The notes: generated by a model from the letters alone, not told the origin. DNA of 64,000 nt from Streptomyces varsoviensis (GCF_000718635.1 NZ_JOBF01000007.1:124001-188000); one strand, 5' to 3'. Positions 25,154-37,292 are shown, counted from the stretch's first letter. A program made the numbers and translations.

Positions 25154-25530
25154 GGAGAACCTCTCTCACAATTCGGTGATGGTGCGGGCGCGAAAACCGG
25201 GGGTGAGCACGGGATTCGGGGCGATGTCCGGGGAACCCCGACGCCACCGCGGTGTCCTCCGCCCATGGAATGCGGGATTCCAGGTGTGCTGCGTGCCCGC
25301 CGTCGACCGGGCAATTCACGGCCCCCCACGCCGAATCCCCCTCCCCGGCCATGAATGTACTCTGGCGCGGGTCGGGCTGGTAGAGCAGAGTTCCCAGCGG
25401 GCGGGGCCCGAAAGCGGCCGCCGTGAGGCCGCCGGGCGTGCTATGGCGCGGGTTCTCCGAGGGCACGGGCGCCGTGCGGGTTCTCCGAGGGCACGGGTTC
25501 CGAGGGCGCGCGTGCCGTGCGGGGGCGCCG
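25154..25530. promoter_or_regulatory. Region upstream of the ATP-grasp gene with a short direct repeat
   Basis: 377 bases between the NB-ARC gene stop and the ATP-grasp start, all on the minus-strand side. Two perfect 22-base copies starting GCGGGTTCTCCGAGG occupy 25448-25469 and 25476-25497 (period 28), close to the regulator's 3' end. I see no clear -35/-10 pair; the ribosome binding site GAGAGAGG is at the very 3' end. Confidence 0.45.
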
Positions 25531-27960
25531 TCAGGGGGGCGTCGGCAGCCGGCCCTCGATCGCCTCGCGCAGCGCGCGGGCGCGGCGGTCGTCGTAGCCG
25601 GCGAGGAGGGCGTGCGCCGCCCGCCAGTGCGCGTACGCCCGCTCCGGCGCCGTCACCTCGACCGCCGCGGCGAGCCCGTCGAGCGCCAGGGCCTCGTGCC
25701 ACGGTTCGGGGATCTCGTGGAAGACGGCGGCGGCGCGCCCGTACAGCTCGACTGCCTCCTCGCGGCGGCCGAGCCGCCGGCCCGCGGCGGCCATGCCGCA
25801 CCAGGCGAGCGCCTGGTGGAAGGCGTTGCCGAAGCGGTGGTAGATCTCGGCCGTGCGCCGGTAGGCGGCCAGCGCGTCGCCGGGCCGCCCGTCGGCCAGG
25901 TGGGCGGCGCCGAGGGCCAGCGAGCGGAACCCCTCCGAGGAGGTCTGGCGCAGCGAGACGGCGATGTCCACGCTCCGCCGCGCCGATGCCACGGCCGCCG
26001 CCGCCTCGCCCCGGTCGCGTTGGACGGTGCTGAGGACGCGCAGTCCGGCGCCCTCGCCGCGGAGGTCGCCGGAGGTGCGGTGGATCTCGACGGCCTGCCG
26101 GACTGCCGTGTCCGCCGCCGCCAGGCGGAGCGCCTCGGCGTGCGCCTCGGCGAGGTTGACCAGGGTGGTGGCGAGAGCGCCGGTGTCGCCGAGTTCGCGG
26201 TGGACGGCGCATGCCCGCTCGAACCAGTCGGCGGCGGCGTCGAGCCGTCGGCGGCGCAGTTGGTCGAGGCCGAGGGCGTTGAGGGAGGCCGCCTCGGCGG
26301 GCCGGTCGCCCAGTTCACGGCGGAGGAGGAGCGAGCGGCGGTGGCACTCCTCGCTCTCGGCGAAGCGGCGTTCGTCGGACAGGGCCTTGCCGAGGTGGCC
26401 GAGGAGGGCGGCCTCGGCGGCGCGGTCGCCGAGCCGGCGGGCGGCGGCGAGCCCGAGGCGGGCCACCTCGATCCATTCGGACACCGGGATCGCGTGCAGC
26501 CGGTTGAGCCACAGGACGGCGGCCAACTGCCAGACCAGGTCGTCGAATCCGGCCTCCGCCGCGGCGTGCACCCCGGCCAGGATGTTCGCCTGTTCGCGTT
26601 CGTACCAGTCCTTGGCCTGGTGGTAGCCGTCGAAGGAGAGCGGCACGACATCCTCGTCGGCCGGGGCTGGCGGCAGCCGGAGGGCGTTCGGCATGAGCTG
26701 GACGTGGGCGGCATTGGCGGTGCGCAGGTACCACGTCAGCACGCGCCGCAGGGCCGCCTCCCGCTCGTCCGCCGGGTCGTGGGCCCGGGCCCGTACGGCC
26801 GCGTAGGCGAACAGCAGGTCGTGGAGCTCGTACCGGTCCGGGCCGGTCTCGCGCACCAGGTACGCGCCGGCCAGGGTGTCGAGCAGCCGACGGGTCCGCG
26901 CGAGGGGGGCGGCGGCGAGCGCGGCGGCGGCGTGCGGGCTGAACTCGGGGCCCGGGAGGACGCCGATCAGCCGGAACAGGCGGGCGGCGGGCTCGGGCAG
27001 GGCCTGGTAGGACGAGGCGAAGACGGTACGGACCGCCTCCGCCTCCTCGTCGTCGCCAGTGCTCAGGGCGTCCCACAGTGAGGTCTCGTCGCGCAGTTCG
27101 GCGATCAGGTCGTCGAGGTCCAGATGGGGATGGCTGACGGCCCGTTCGGCGAGCAGCCGGAGCGCCAGCGGCAGTCCGACGCACAGCCGGGCCAGTTCCG
27201 CCAGCCGCTCGGCGTCGTCCCCGGAGCGGGCGCCGGAGACGACGGCGCGCAGCAGGGCGACGGCGTCCGCCTCGGCGAGGGTTTCGAGCGGCAGCCGGAT
27301 CGCGCCGTCGCGCACCGCGAGGCCGGAGAGGCGGTCCTGGCTGGTGACGAGGGTCAGGCAGCCAGGGCCGCCGGGCAGCAGGGGGCGGACCTGGGCGGCC
27401 GTGGCCGCGTTGTCGAGGACGATGAGGACGCGCCGTCCGACGAGGTGGGAGCGGTAGACGGCCGCGGCGGCCTCCGGGTCGGAGGGGATGGACGCGGCGG
27501 GGACGCCGAGGGCGAACAGGAAGCGGTGCAGGGCCTCCGCGGCCGACAGCGGCGTGCCGGGGCCGTGCCCGCGCAGGTTCACGTAGAGCTGTCCGTCGGG
27601 GAAGCGGTCCACGACGCGGTGCGCCCAGCGCAGGGCGAGCGAGGTCTTGCCGACGCCGCCCGTGCCCGCGATCACGATGACGGGGATGACGGGGCGTGCC
27701 CCCTTTTCGGTCTCTTCGGTCTCTTCGGTCTCTTCGGTCTCTTCGGTCTCTTCGGTCTCTTCGGTCTCTTCGGTCTCTTCGGCGTCCAGGAGCGCGCCGA
27801 GGCGCTCCAGTTCCGCCGCTCGGTCGACGAACACGCGGATGTCCGCCGGGAGTTGGCGCGGGACGACGGCCGGGGCGGGGTAGGCCGGGCCGGTGTGGTG
27901 GAGGTGGAGGCCGCCGGTGATGTCCCGGGCCTGCACCACCTGGCCGGCGACGCCGGACAT
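25531..27960 (-). CDS. NB-ARC ATPase/TPR regulator (AfsR-like, no SARP domain)
   Basis: An 809-residue STAND-class protein. The N-terminus (VAGQVVQARDITGGLHLH) is the motif common to Streptomyces NB-ARC proteins. After a repeat tract (EET units, residues about 60-83) comes the P-loop IVIAGTGGVGKTSLAL, then Walker B VLIVLDNAATAAQV, the sensor TSQDRLSGL, and a GLPLALRLLAE motif. From about residue 480 a series of tetratricopeptide repeats runs to the C-terminus. It lacks the SARP DNA-binding domain of AfsR itself, so it may sense a ligand and act through partner proteins. Its place directly upstream of the NRPS operon suggests pathway control; an anti-phage STAND role is an alternative. Confidence 0.85.
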   Translation of the reverse strand: MSGVAGQVVQARDITGGLHLHHTGPAYPAPAVVPRQLPADIRVFVDRAAELERLGALLDAEETEETEETEETEETEETEETEETEKGARPVIPVIVIAGTGGVGKTSLALRWAHRVVDRFPDGQLYVNLRGHGPGTPLSAAEALHRFLFALGVPAASIPSDPEAAAAVYRSHLVGRRVLIVLDNAATAAQVRPLLPGGPGCLTLVTSQDRLSGLAVRDGAIRLPLETLAEADAVALLRAVVSGARSGDDAERLAELARLCVGLPLALRLLAERAVSHPHLDLDDLIAELRDETSLWDALSTGDDEEAEAVRTVFASSYQALPEPAARLFRLIGVLPGPEFSPHAAAALAAAPLARTRRLLDTLAGAYLVRETGPDRYELHDLLFAYAAVRARAHDPADEREAALRRVLTWYLRTANAAHVQLMPNALRLPPAPADEDVVPLSFDGYHQAKDWYEREQANILAGVHAAAEAGFDDLVWQLAAVLWLNRLHAIPVSEWIEVARLGLAAARRLGDRAAEAALLGHLGKALSDERRFAESEECHRRSLLLRRELGDRPAEAASLNALGLDQLRRRRLDAAADWFERACAVHRELGDTGALATTLVNLAEAHAEALRLAAADTAVRQAVEIHRTSGDLRGEGAGLRVLSTVQRDRGEAAAAVASARRSVDIAVSLRQTSSEGFRSLALGAAHLADGRPGDALAAYRRTAEIYHRFGNAFHQALAWCGMAAAGRRLGRREEAVELYGRAAAVFHEIPEPWHEALALDGLAAAVEVTAPERAYAHWRAAHALLAGYDDRRARALREAIEGRLPTPP
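27711..27782 (-). repeat. In-frame 9-bp tandem repeat (8 units) in the NB-ARC gene
   Basis: Eight perfect or near-perfect copies of TCTCTTCGG run back to back. On the coding strand they encode (Glu-Glu-Thr)n between the N-terminal segment and the P-loop. The unit is a multiple of three, so copy changes would lengthen or shorten an acidic hinge without frameshift. Confidence 0.95.
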
Positions 27961-28182
27961 GGTGGAGCGGGTGTCCCCGGCGGTCCCGGGGGCCCGGTCG
28001 GCGCCGTCCGGCGCGCCGTCCCGCGGCTCGCGTGCCGTCCCCTCGTCGATGGCGCACCCCTTTGTGTCGTGGTGAGCACCGGCCAGCCTACCCAGCGGGG
28101 CCGGCGTGCGGGGGCCATCGCGCCGCCCGTCCCGCGCCGCCGACCGCCGCCGCCCCCGGCCGCTGCCTTCCTCAGTTGGCCT

Positions 28183-29214
28183 TCAGTAGGCCGCGCCCAT
28201 CGCCTCGCGCACCTCGCGCAGCGTCGCGTCGGCGATCGCGTTCGCCCGCTCGTTGCCGGCGCGCAGCACCTCGCGGACGTACGCCCGGTCCTTCGCGTAC
28301 GCGGCGCGGCGGGCCCGCATCGGGCGCAGGTACTCGTTCACGGACTCGGTGACCACCTTCTTCAGGGCGGCGGCACCACCAGCGCCGATGTCCTCGGCGA
28401 CCAGGCGCGGGTCGCGGTCCTGGCAGAGCGCGGCGAGCAGGACGAGGCCGGAGACCTCGGGGCGGTTCTCGGGGTCGTAGCCGATGTGGCGTTCGGCGTC
28501 GGTCTTCGCGCGCTTGATGAGCTGGGCGGTCTCGTCCTCGGTGGCGCCGAGGGCGATGGAGTTGCCGCGGCTCTTGCTCATCTTGCCGCCGTCGGTGCCG
28601 AGCAGTTGCGGCGCGGCGGAGAGCAGGGCCTGGGGCTGCGGGAAGATCTCCGGGCCGCCGTGGGCGTAGCGGTCGTTGAAGCGGCGGGCGACGGTGCGGG
28701 TGACTTCGAGGTGCGGGAGCTGGTCCTTGCCGACGGGGACGAGGTTGGCCTTGCAGAAGAGGATGTCGGCGGCCTGGTGGACGGGGTAGGTGAACATGAG
28801 GCCGCTCACGGCGGACTGCCGGGAGTGCGCGATCTCGTCCTTGACGGTGGGGTTGCGGCCGAGTTCGGCGACGGTGACGAGGCTGAGGAAGGGCAGCAGC
28901 AGTTGGTTGAGGGCGGGGACCGCGCTGTGCGTGAAGACGGTGGCGTGCTCGGGGTCGATGCCGGCGGCGAGATAGTCGAGGACCAGGCCCTCGACGTGGT
29001 CGCCGAGCCGGTCGGCGACGTCACGGTCGGTGAGCACCTGGTAGTCGGCGACCAGGACGAACATCTCGACGCCGAGGTTCTGGAGCCGTACGCGGTTGTG
29101 CAGGGTGCCGAAGTAGTGGCCGAGGTGGAGCGGGCCGGTGGGCCGGTCGCCGGTCAGTACGCGGTAGTCGCCGGGGGCACGGCACACGTCGGCGTCGAGG
29201 GCTGCGGTGGACAT
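28183..29214 (-). CDS. trpS: Tryptophanyl-tRNA synthetase, probably auxiliary copy
   Basis: A 343-residue class Ic synthetase that charges tRNA-Trp. HIGH motif is TGDRPTGPLHLGHYFG and the second signature is GGKMSKSRGN. The GDRPTG-LHLGH form belongs to the group containing Deinococcus TrpRS II, rather than the GIQPT form of most housekeeping enzymes. The ATG at 29214 has GAGGAGA seven bases upstream. A 160-base leader holds a Trp-Trp leader peptide and mutually exclusive hairpins, so expression should rise when charged tRNA-Trp is scarce. In Streptomyces coelicolor an auxiliary, indolmycin-resistant TrpRS is known to be controlled by such attenuation. Resistance of this copy is inference. Confidence 0.92.
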   Translation of the reverse strand: MSTAALDADVCRAPGDYRVLTGDRPTGPLHLGHYFGTLHNRVRLQNLGVEMFVLVADYQVLTDRDVADRLGDHVEGLVLDYLAAGIDPEHATVFTHSAVPALNQLLLPFLSLVTVAELGRNPTVKDEIAHSRQSAVSGLMFTYPVHQAADILFCKANLVPVGKDQLPHLEVTRTVARRFNDRYAHGGPEIFPQPQALLSAAPQLLGTDGGKMSKSRGNSIALGATEDETAQLIKRAKTDAERHIGYDPENRPEVSGLVLLAALCQDRDPRLVAEDIGAGGAAALKKVVTESVNEYLRPMRARRAAYAKDRAYVREVLRAGNERANAIADATLREVREAMGAAY

Positions 29215-29283
29215 CGGGGTTTCTCCTCGCTGGGTGGGTGGCCGCCTGGGGGGGCGGCCGCCGGGAGCGTGGAGAACGCGCGC

Positions 29284-29305
29284 GGGCCGCCCTTGCGGAC
29301 GGCCC
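29284..29305 (-). terminator. Attenuator terminator hairpin of trpS
   Basis: Minus-strand arms GGGCCGTCC (29305-29297) and GGGCGGCCC (29292-29284), one G-U pair, enclose a GCAA tetraloop. It lies between the leader peptide and trpS. Its 5' arm is also complementary to an upstream segment (29333-29326), giving the alternative antiterminator. Confidence 0.75.
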
Positions 29306-29345
29306 GTGGTCGTGTCTGATCGGAAGCCGTCCCGTTAGGACGGCC
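29306..29345 (-). promoter_or_regulatory. trpS attenuator segments 1 and 2 (anti-antiterminator/antiterminator)
   Basis: Segment 1, GGCCGTCC (29345-29338), lies within the leader codons just after the two Trp codons. Segment 2, GGGACGGC (29333-29326), pairs either with segment 1 or with segment 3 (the GCCGTCC of the terminator arm). A ribosome stalled at the Trp codons would cover segment 1, free segment 2 to pair with 3, and open the terminator. This is the classic four-segment design, read directly from complementarity. Confidence 0.75.
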
Positions 29346-29373
29346 ACCAGGTCTGACACGGAGAAAAATGCAT
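29335..29373 (-). CDS. Trp-Trp leader peptide of trpS (12 residues)
   Basis: ATG at 29373 to TAA at 29335 encodes MHFSPCQTWWPS, with two adjacent Trp codons near the end. No Shine-Dalgarno precedes it. Instead TATGAT (29385-29380) lies six bases before the A of the ATG, so the transcript probably starts at the ATG and the peptide is translated leaderless. It senses Trp-tRNA supply and controls the downstream terminator. Confidence 0.8.
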   Translation of the reverse strand: MHFSPCQTWWPS

Positions 29374-29379
29374 ACGGCA

Positions 29380-29385
29380 ATCATA
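29380..29385 (-). promoter_or_regulatory. -10 box of the trpS leader transcript
   Basis: TATGAT on the minus strand, with six bases to the leader ATG, places the expected transcription start at that ATG. No good -35 is visible upstream in the GC-rich flank. Confidence 0.5.
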
Positions 29386-29454
29386 GCGCCCCGGCCCGGG
29401 AGCGGCGCGGACGGCGGCCCGAGGGCCCGTCGCCCGCGCCGCGGGCCATGCTGT

Positions 29455-30285
29455 CTAGTACCGCTGGTCCGGGTACCCCTGCCCCGGCGGCTGTGCGGCG
29501 GCCGGCGGGCGGGCGCCCCAGCGGCGGCGGGGGTGCCTGGTCAGGGTGTATCCGCCGACGCCGAGGAGCGCCGCCAGGGCGCCGCCGCCCAGGGTCCACG
29601 CCCAGCGGTCCGAGAACCAGCCGCCGGTCCAGCCGTCCTCCGGCTCGGTGACCGACTGGGCGTGCAGCGGCGCGCCCAGCTCGCCGCCGCCGTCGTGGGC
29701 GCCGCCGGCGCTCTCCGCCGTCGCCTCGACCTCGGCGCGGGCCGCGAGTCCGAGGTCCTGGTCGGGTACGTCCGCGACGGTCAGCCGCAGGTAGTACGCG
29801 CCGGGCAGCGGATCGTTCGACCAGCGCTCGGCCCACTGCCGTACGGGCCGCAGGGTGCACGTCAGGGTGACGGTGGTGGCCGTCTCGGACGCCCGTTTCG
29901 TCGACTCGCCGGAGGCGCACGCCTGGCGGCGGCGCAGCCCGTCGAAGACGTCGAGCTGCCAGGTGGCCGCGCCGTGCCGGAGCTTGGCCTCCGGGAGCGT
30001 CACGGTCGCCTTGGCGGTGGCCCGCTGGCCGGCGCCGGCCGGGAACTGCCAGTAGAGGTAGTCGCCGGTGGAGGCGGTGGCACTGGCCTTCTGGCCCTGC
30101 TGGATGGCCGTGGCGGTACGGAACCCGGTGCCGGCCTCCGTCGGGGCGGCGGACTCCGAGGAGCCGCCGCCGCTCGCGCTCGCGCTCGGGGTGGGCGTCG
30201 CGTCGTCGGCCGACGCGGCGGCCGGGGTCAGCAGCAGGGCCGAGGCGGCGAGCAGCGCCGCGCCCAGCACACGTGTCGTACGCAT
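29455..30285 (-). CDS. Secreted, membrane-anchored protein partner of the VWA protein
   Basis: A 276-residue exported protein of unknown function. A signal peptide (MRTTRVLGAALLAASALLLT, cleavage near ASA-DD) is followed by a Ser/Pro/Ala-rich region, a beta-rich domain with two cysteines (QACASG, LTCTLR), and a single C-terminal membrane helix (AWTLGGGALAALLGVGGYTL) with a basic, Pro/Gln-rich cytoplasmic tail. The gene starts in a TGATG overlap with the VWA gene stop, so the two are coupled and probably form one surface complex. Confidence 0.75.
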   Translation of the reverse strand: MRTTRVLGAALLAASALLLTPAAASADDATPTPSASASGGGSSESAAPTEAGTGFRTATAIQQGQKASATASTGDYLYWQFPAGAGQRATAKATVTLPEAKLRHGAATWQLDVFDGLRRRQACASGESTKRASETATTVTLTCTLRPVRQWAERWSNDPLPGAYYLRLTVADVPDQDLGLAARAEVEATAESAGGAHDGGGELGAPLHAQSVTEPEDGWTGGWFSDRWAWTLGGGALAALLGVGGYTLTRHPRRRWGARPPAAAQPPGQGYPDQRY

Positions 30286-31559
30286 CAGTTCGCCCTCCAG
30301 ACCGCGACGCGCCAGCGGGCCAGCCAGCCCCAGATCAGCCCCGCGAGGAGGCCGACGCCGCCGAGGACGCCGAGCAGCACCCAGCCCCGGCCGAGGCCGA
30401 AGGCGGCCACGTCGGAGGCGTTGTCGGGGGCCTTGACGAGGTCGACGGCCAGCTCGACGGGGAGCCCCGGCTCGCGCTTGACGGAGTCGGGCGCGGAGAA
30501 GGAGTTGGCGACCTCAAGGCAGACGGTCTCGGGGTCGGGCCGGCTGCCGTCGGACTTCTTGTCCTGCTTCGCCACCGGGTAGCGCAGGCCGGTGGAGAGG
30601 ACGTCGGTGCGTCCGCTGCCCGCGTCGCTGCCGCGTACGAGCTCCTGGCCCTTCTCGCTGACGGCGCGCAGCCGCACCCCGTAGTCGGGGTTGACGGCGC
30701 GGTCCGCGCTGACGCTCACCGCGGCGCGCAGCTCCTGGCCGGGGTTCACCTTCACGCGGTACCAGCGGTGTTCGGCGAACTTCTCGCGGTCGGTGAAGAT
30801 CCCGGCGCCGAGCACCGGCGCGTTGGTGCACTGGCCGGTGGCGCCCTGTACGGCCCTCGGCGGCGCCTCGACCGGGTCGGCGGCGCGCTTGACGAGCTGC
30901 TTGATGCGGCCGGAGAGCTGGTCGGTGTGTTGCACCGAGGTGTAGGTGCCGCCGGTGGCCTCCGCGATGCAGCTGAGCTGCCTGCGGGTCTTGTCGTCGT
31001 GCGCGAGGCCGAGCGTGTCGACCGTCAAGTGCGTGCCCTCGGCGGCGAGTTCGCGGGCCACGTCGCAGGGGTCGGGCTTGCCGCAGGAGTCCTCGCCGTC
31101 GGTGATGAGGACGATGCGCCGGGTGCCGCCGTCGTTGCCGAGGTCCTTGTCGGCGGCGCGCAGGGCGTAGCCGATGGGCGTCCAGCCGGTCGGCTTCAGG
31201 TGGGCGACGGACGCCTTGGCCGTGACGCGGTCCACCTGGCCGACGGGGTAGAGCTGCTTGCTGTCCCGGCAGCCGATCACCTTGTCCTCGCCGGGGTATT
31301 CGGAGCCGAGGGTCCGGATGCCGAGCTGGACCACCTCCGGCGTCGCGTCGATCACCTCCCCGAACGCCTGCTTGGCCGCGTCCATGCGCGACTGCCCGTC
31401 GATGTCGCGCGCGTTCATCGAGCCGCTGACGTCGAGGACGAGTTCTACCTTGGGGGCCTTCTCCGCCGCTTCGTCCGCGGCGAGGGCCGGGGGAGCGCCG
31501 GCGGCCAGCGTGGCGAGCGCCGCGAAGGCGCCCGCCACCAGCCGTCTTGTGATGATCAT
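30285..31559 (-). CDS. Membrane-anchored von Willebrand factor A domain protein
   Basis: A 424-residue exported protein. The signal peptide (about residues 1-27) precedes a VWA domain (about 36-220) with an intact MIDAS: DVSGSM, the later Thr in LKPTGWTPIG, and Asp in LITDGEDSC. A second domain of about 130 residues of unknown function follows, then a C-terminal membrane helix (WVLLGVLGGVGLLAGLIWG) and short basic tail. The VWA faces outside and binds metal-dependent ligands or proteins. It overlaps its partner gene by one base. The pair lies between trpS and cobN with no evident link to either. Confidence 0.85.
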   Translation of the reverse strand: MIITRRLVAGAFAALATLAAGAPPALAADEAAEKAPKVELVLDVSGSMNARDIDGQSRMDAAKQAFGEVIDATPEVVQLGIRTLGSEYPGEDKVIGCRDSKQLYPVGQVDRVTAKASVAHLKPTGWTPIGYALRAADKDLGNDGGTRRIVLITDGEDSCGKPDPCDVARELAAEGTHLTVDTLGLAHDDKTRRQLSCIAEATGGTYTSVQHTDQLSGRIKQLVKRAADPVEAPPRAVQGATGQCTNAPVLGAGIFTDREKFAEHRWYRVKVNPGQELRAAVSVSADRAVNPDYGVRLRAVSEKGQELVRGSDAGSGRTDVLSTGLRYPVAKQDKKSDGSRPDPETVCLEVANSFSAPDSVKREPGLPVELAVDLVKAPDNASDVAAFGLGRGWVLLGVLGGVGLLAGLIWGWLARWRVAVWRAN

Positions 31560-31634
31560 TCAGCGGATCTTAGTGATCACCAGCCCATGGGCCCAATTTG
31601 CTATGTGACGGCCCGCCACCCTCGCGACGAGGGG

Positions 31635-35246
<3,612 letters not shown>

Positions 35247-35434
35247 TGGAACTCGCCTCGCGTAGTCGTTCCGGGCCGGGTGGCCGAGGGGGCCCGGCGG
35301 CTGGGGGTACGGGAGCCCGCGGCAGGGCGGCGGGCGGACAGCGGGTACGTCCGGGGCGCGCGGAGCCGGAACATGCGCATGCGTCGGCAGGCCTTCCTCG
35401 GGGTCCGCGCCCCGGGCGGTGGGAGGACGGCGGG

Positions 35435-35555
35435 AGTTCCTGACTCACCCGGCATCGCTGCCTGGCTCACAGTGGCGGGACCGTGCCGGAGTCTCACCGG
35501 CTTCCTCCCCTGGCGCCGTCGCTGGCGTCCGGCGGACCGAAACCGATCCGCCGGT
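35435..35555 (-). promoter_or_regulatory. Cobalamin (AdoCbl-type) riboswitch upstream of cobN
   Basis: The minus strand holds the cobalamin aptamer core: GGAAGCCGGTGAGACTCCGG, then the B12 box GGTCCCGCCACTGTGAGCCA, and further GAGTCAGGAACTC. An outer helix is formed by the CACCGGCGGATCGG and CCGCCGG segments near 35530-35555. It should shut off cobN when cobalamin is abundant. Boundaries are approximate. The divergent cobG operon has no riboswitch that I can see. Confidence 0.9.
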
Positions 35556-35560
35556 GAGCA

Positions 35561-35879
35561 TAGTAAGCGCTATCCGTTCCAAACGGCCCAGCGCCTGATC
35601 GGCACCCCAAGCCACAAGACGCAGACCACCCACGTCGGCCCGGCCCATCCAGCCCGTCCCGCGCTCAAGAACGCACCGCAGCCCCATTCAGCCCGTAGGG
35701 GGCACCTCCCAGCGGTAGCTGGGGGAGATTGAGGACAAAGGCCCCCGGCCCCATCCGGCGTGACACCTGAGGACACACAGCGCCCCGATCCAGCCCGCCC
35801 AGCCCGTCCGGCACCTGAGGACAGAGCCCGGGGCGGAGCCCACCCACACCGCCACCGAACCCCAGTGGAACGTCTCGGT
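35561..35879. other. Intergenic region between cobN riboswitch and cobG
   Basis: About 320 bases with several CAGCCCGTCC/CCTGAGGACA short repeats and the palindrome at 35706-35727. Short open frames on both strands have no conserved features. The cobN promoter should lie near 35560-35580 (minus-strand TATGCT) and the cobG promoter near 35850. Confidence 0.45.
35706..35727. repeat. Short intergenic palindrome
   Basis: CTCCCAGC-GGTA-GCTGGGGGAG forms an 8-base stem with two extra G. Similar CTCCCAGC/GCTGGGGGAG hairpins are common between Streptomyces genes; I do not know a function. Confidence 0.6.
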
Positions 35880-37217
35880 ATGCTCGCGGCCATGCCCTTC
35901 GCCCCCGCACCCACCCCGTCAGGGGCCCGGCCCGCCGCCCGGCAGGGCGGCGACGCGTGCCCCGGCGCGCTGCGCCTGCACGCCGCGGCGGACGGCGCCC
36001 TGGCCCGTATCCGCGTCCCCGCCGGACTGCTGACGGCGCGTCAGGCCCGGGTGCTGGCCCGCGCGGCGGCGGAGCTGGGCGACGGCGGCCTCGACCTCAC
36101 CTCGCGCGGCAACATCCAGCTCCGCGGACTCGCCCCCGACCACGGGGGCGCCCTGGCGGACCGGCTGCGCTCGGCCGGACTGCTCCCCTCCGACCGGCAC
36201 GAGCGCGTACGCAACATCGCGGCGTCGCCGCTCGCCGGCCTGGACGGCGCCGGGCACGCGGACGTACAGGCATGGGCCCGGGAGCTGGACGCGCTGCTGT
36301 GCGCGGACCCGGACGCGGCCCGCCTCTCGGGCCGTTTCCTCTTCGGCCTGGACGACGGCCGCGGCGACGTGGCGGCGCTCGCCCCCGATGTGACATTGAT
36401 CGCAGGTCAGGACGGTAGGGCGGCCCTCGGGTACGGCGTGGGCGGACCGGCCCTCCAGCTCGCCGCCGAGGACGCCCCCCGCGCCGCCGTGCTGGCCGCG
36501 CACGCGTTCCTGAGCGCGCGGGACGCCGACGGCGGCGGCGCCTGGCGCGTCGCCGACCTGTCCCCGGAACACCGGCCGCGCGCCGACGCCTTGGCCGCGC
36601 GCCTCGCCGCCGCCGGCATCTCCGGCACTCCACTCCCCCGGGCCACGCCGCCACTCGGCGCCCCGCCCGCCCCCGGCCTCGTCCCGGGCCCGCACGGCGC
36701 ACACGCCCTCTCGGTGGCGGCGCCCCTCGGCCGTACGACCGTCGCCCAGTGGGAGCTGCTCGCCGAGACGGCGGCCCACGACGGGGACGGCGAACTGCGG
36801 GTGACACCCTGGCGCGGCATCGTCCTGCCCGGCCTGCGGGCCGCTGCCGCCCCGGCGCGGCTGGCGGCCCTGGCGGAGGCGGGTTTCGTCACCGACGAGG
36901 ACTCCGCCTGGCACGGCGCGGGCGTCTGCGCGGGCCGGCCCGGCTGTGCGAAGTCCCTCGCGGACGTGCGTACGGACGCGGCGGCGGCCCTCGCCGGGCG
37001 GCGCGGCGGCGGGCTCCCGGTGTACTGGTCCGGCTGCGAGCGGCGCTGCGGTCACCCCGGCGGCGCGTGGGTCGACGTCCTGGCGACGCGCGAGGGCTAC
37101 CGGGTCGCCGTGCGGCCCGTACCTCATGGCCCATCCGACGGCTCCGGCGGGCCGGCCGAGCCCGTCGCGGCAGGGCGGCGGCTGGCCGAGGCGGTGGCGG
37201 CGGCACGCACCGCGTAG
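35880..37217 (+). CDS. cobG: Precorrin-3B synthase CobG
   Basis: A 445-residue protein of the nitrite/sulfite reductase ferredoxin-like family that, with O2, hydroxylates precorrin-3A and forms its lactone in the aerobic cobalamin route. It has two half domains (GDACPGALRLH and LTSRGNIQLRGL near residues 25-80, and a second RVTPWRGIVLPG repeat). The four Fe-S cysteines are visible: GVCAGRPGCAKS and SGCERRCGHPGG. I chose the ATG at 35880; an ATG at 35892 is equally possible. It opens the cobG-cobH-cobIJ operon. Its oxygen dependence fits an aerobic organism. Confidence 0.88.
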   Translation: MLAAMPFAPAPTPSGARPAARQGGDACPGALRLHAAADGALARIRVPAGLLTARQARVLARAAAELGDGGLDLTSRGNIQLRGLAPDHGGALADRLRSAGLLPSDRHERVRNIAASPLAGLDGAGHADVQAWARELDALLCADPDAARLSGRFLFGLDDGRGDVAALAPDVTLIAGQDGRAALGYGVGGPALQLAAEDAPRAAVLAAHAFLSARDADGGGAWRVADLSPEHRPRADALAARLAAAGISGTPLPRATPPLGAPPAPGLVPGPHGAHALSVAAPLGRTTVAQWELLAETAAHDGDGELRVTPWRGIVLPGLRAAAAPARLAALAEAGFVTDEDSAWHGAGVCAGRPGCAKSLADVRTDAAAALAGRRGGGLPVYWSGCERRCGHPGGAWVDVLATREGYRVAVRPVPHGPSDGSGGPAEPVAAGRRLAEAVAAARTA

Positions 37218-37292
37218 CGTGCGTGCCCGGCCGAAGGCCGCCACACATCCAGACCCAGCAAACCCAGTAAGCGATCCCCCCAGGATCCCAGC

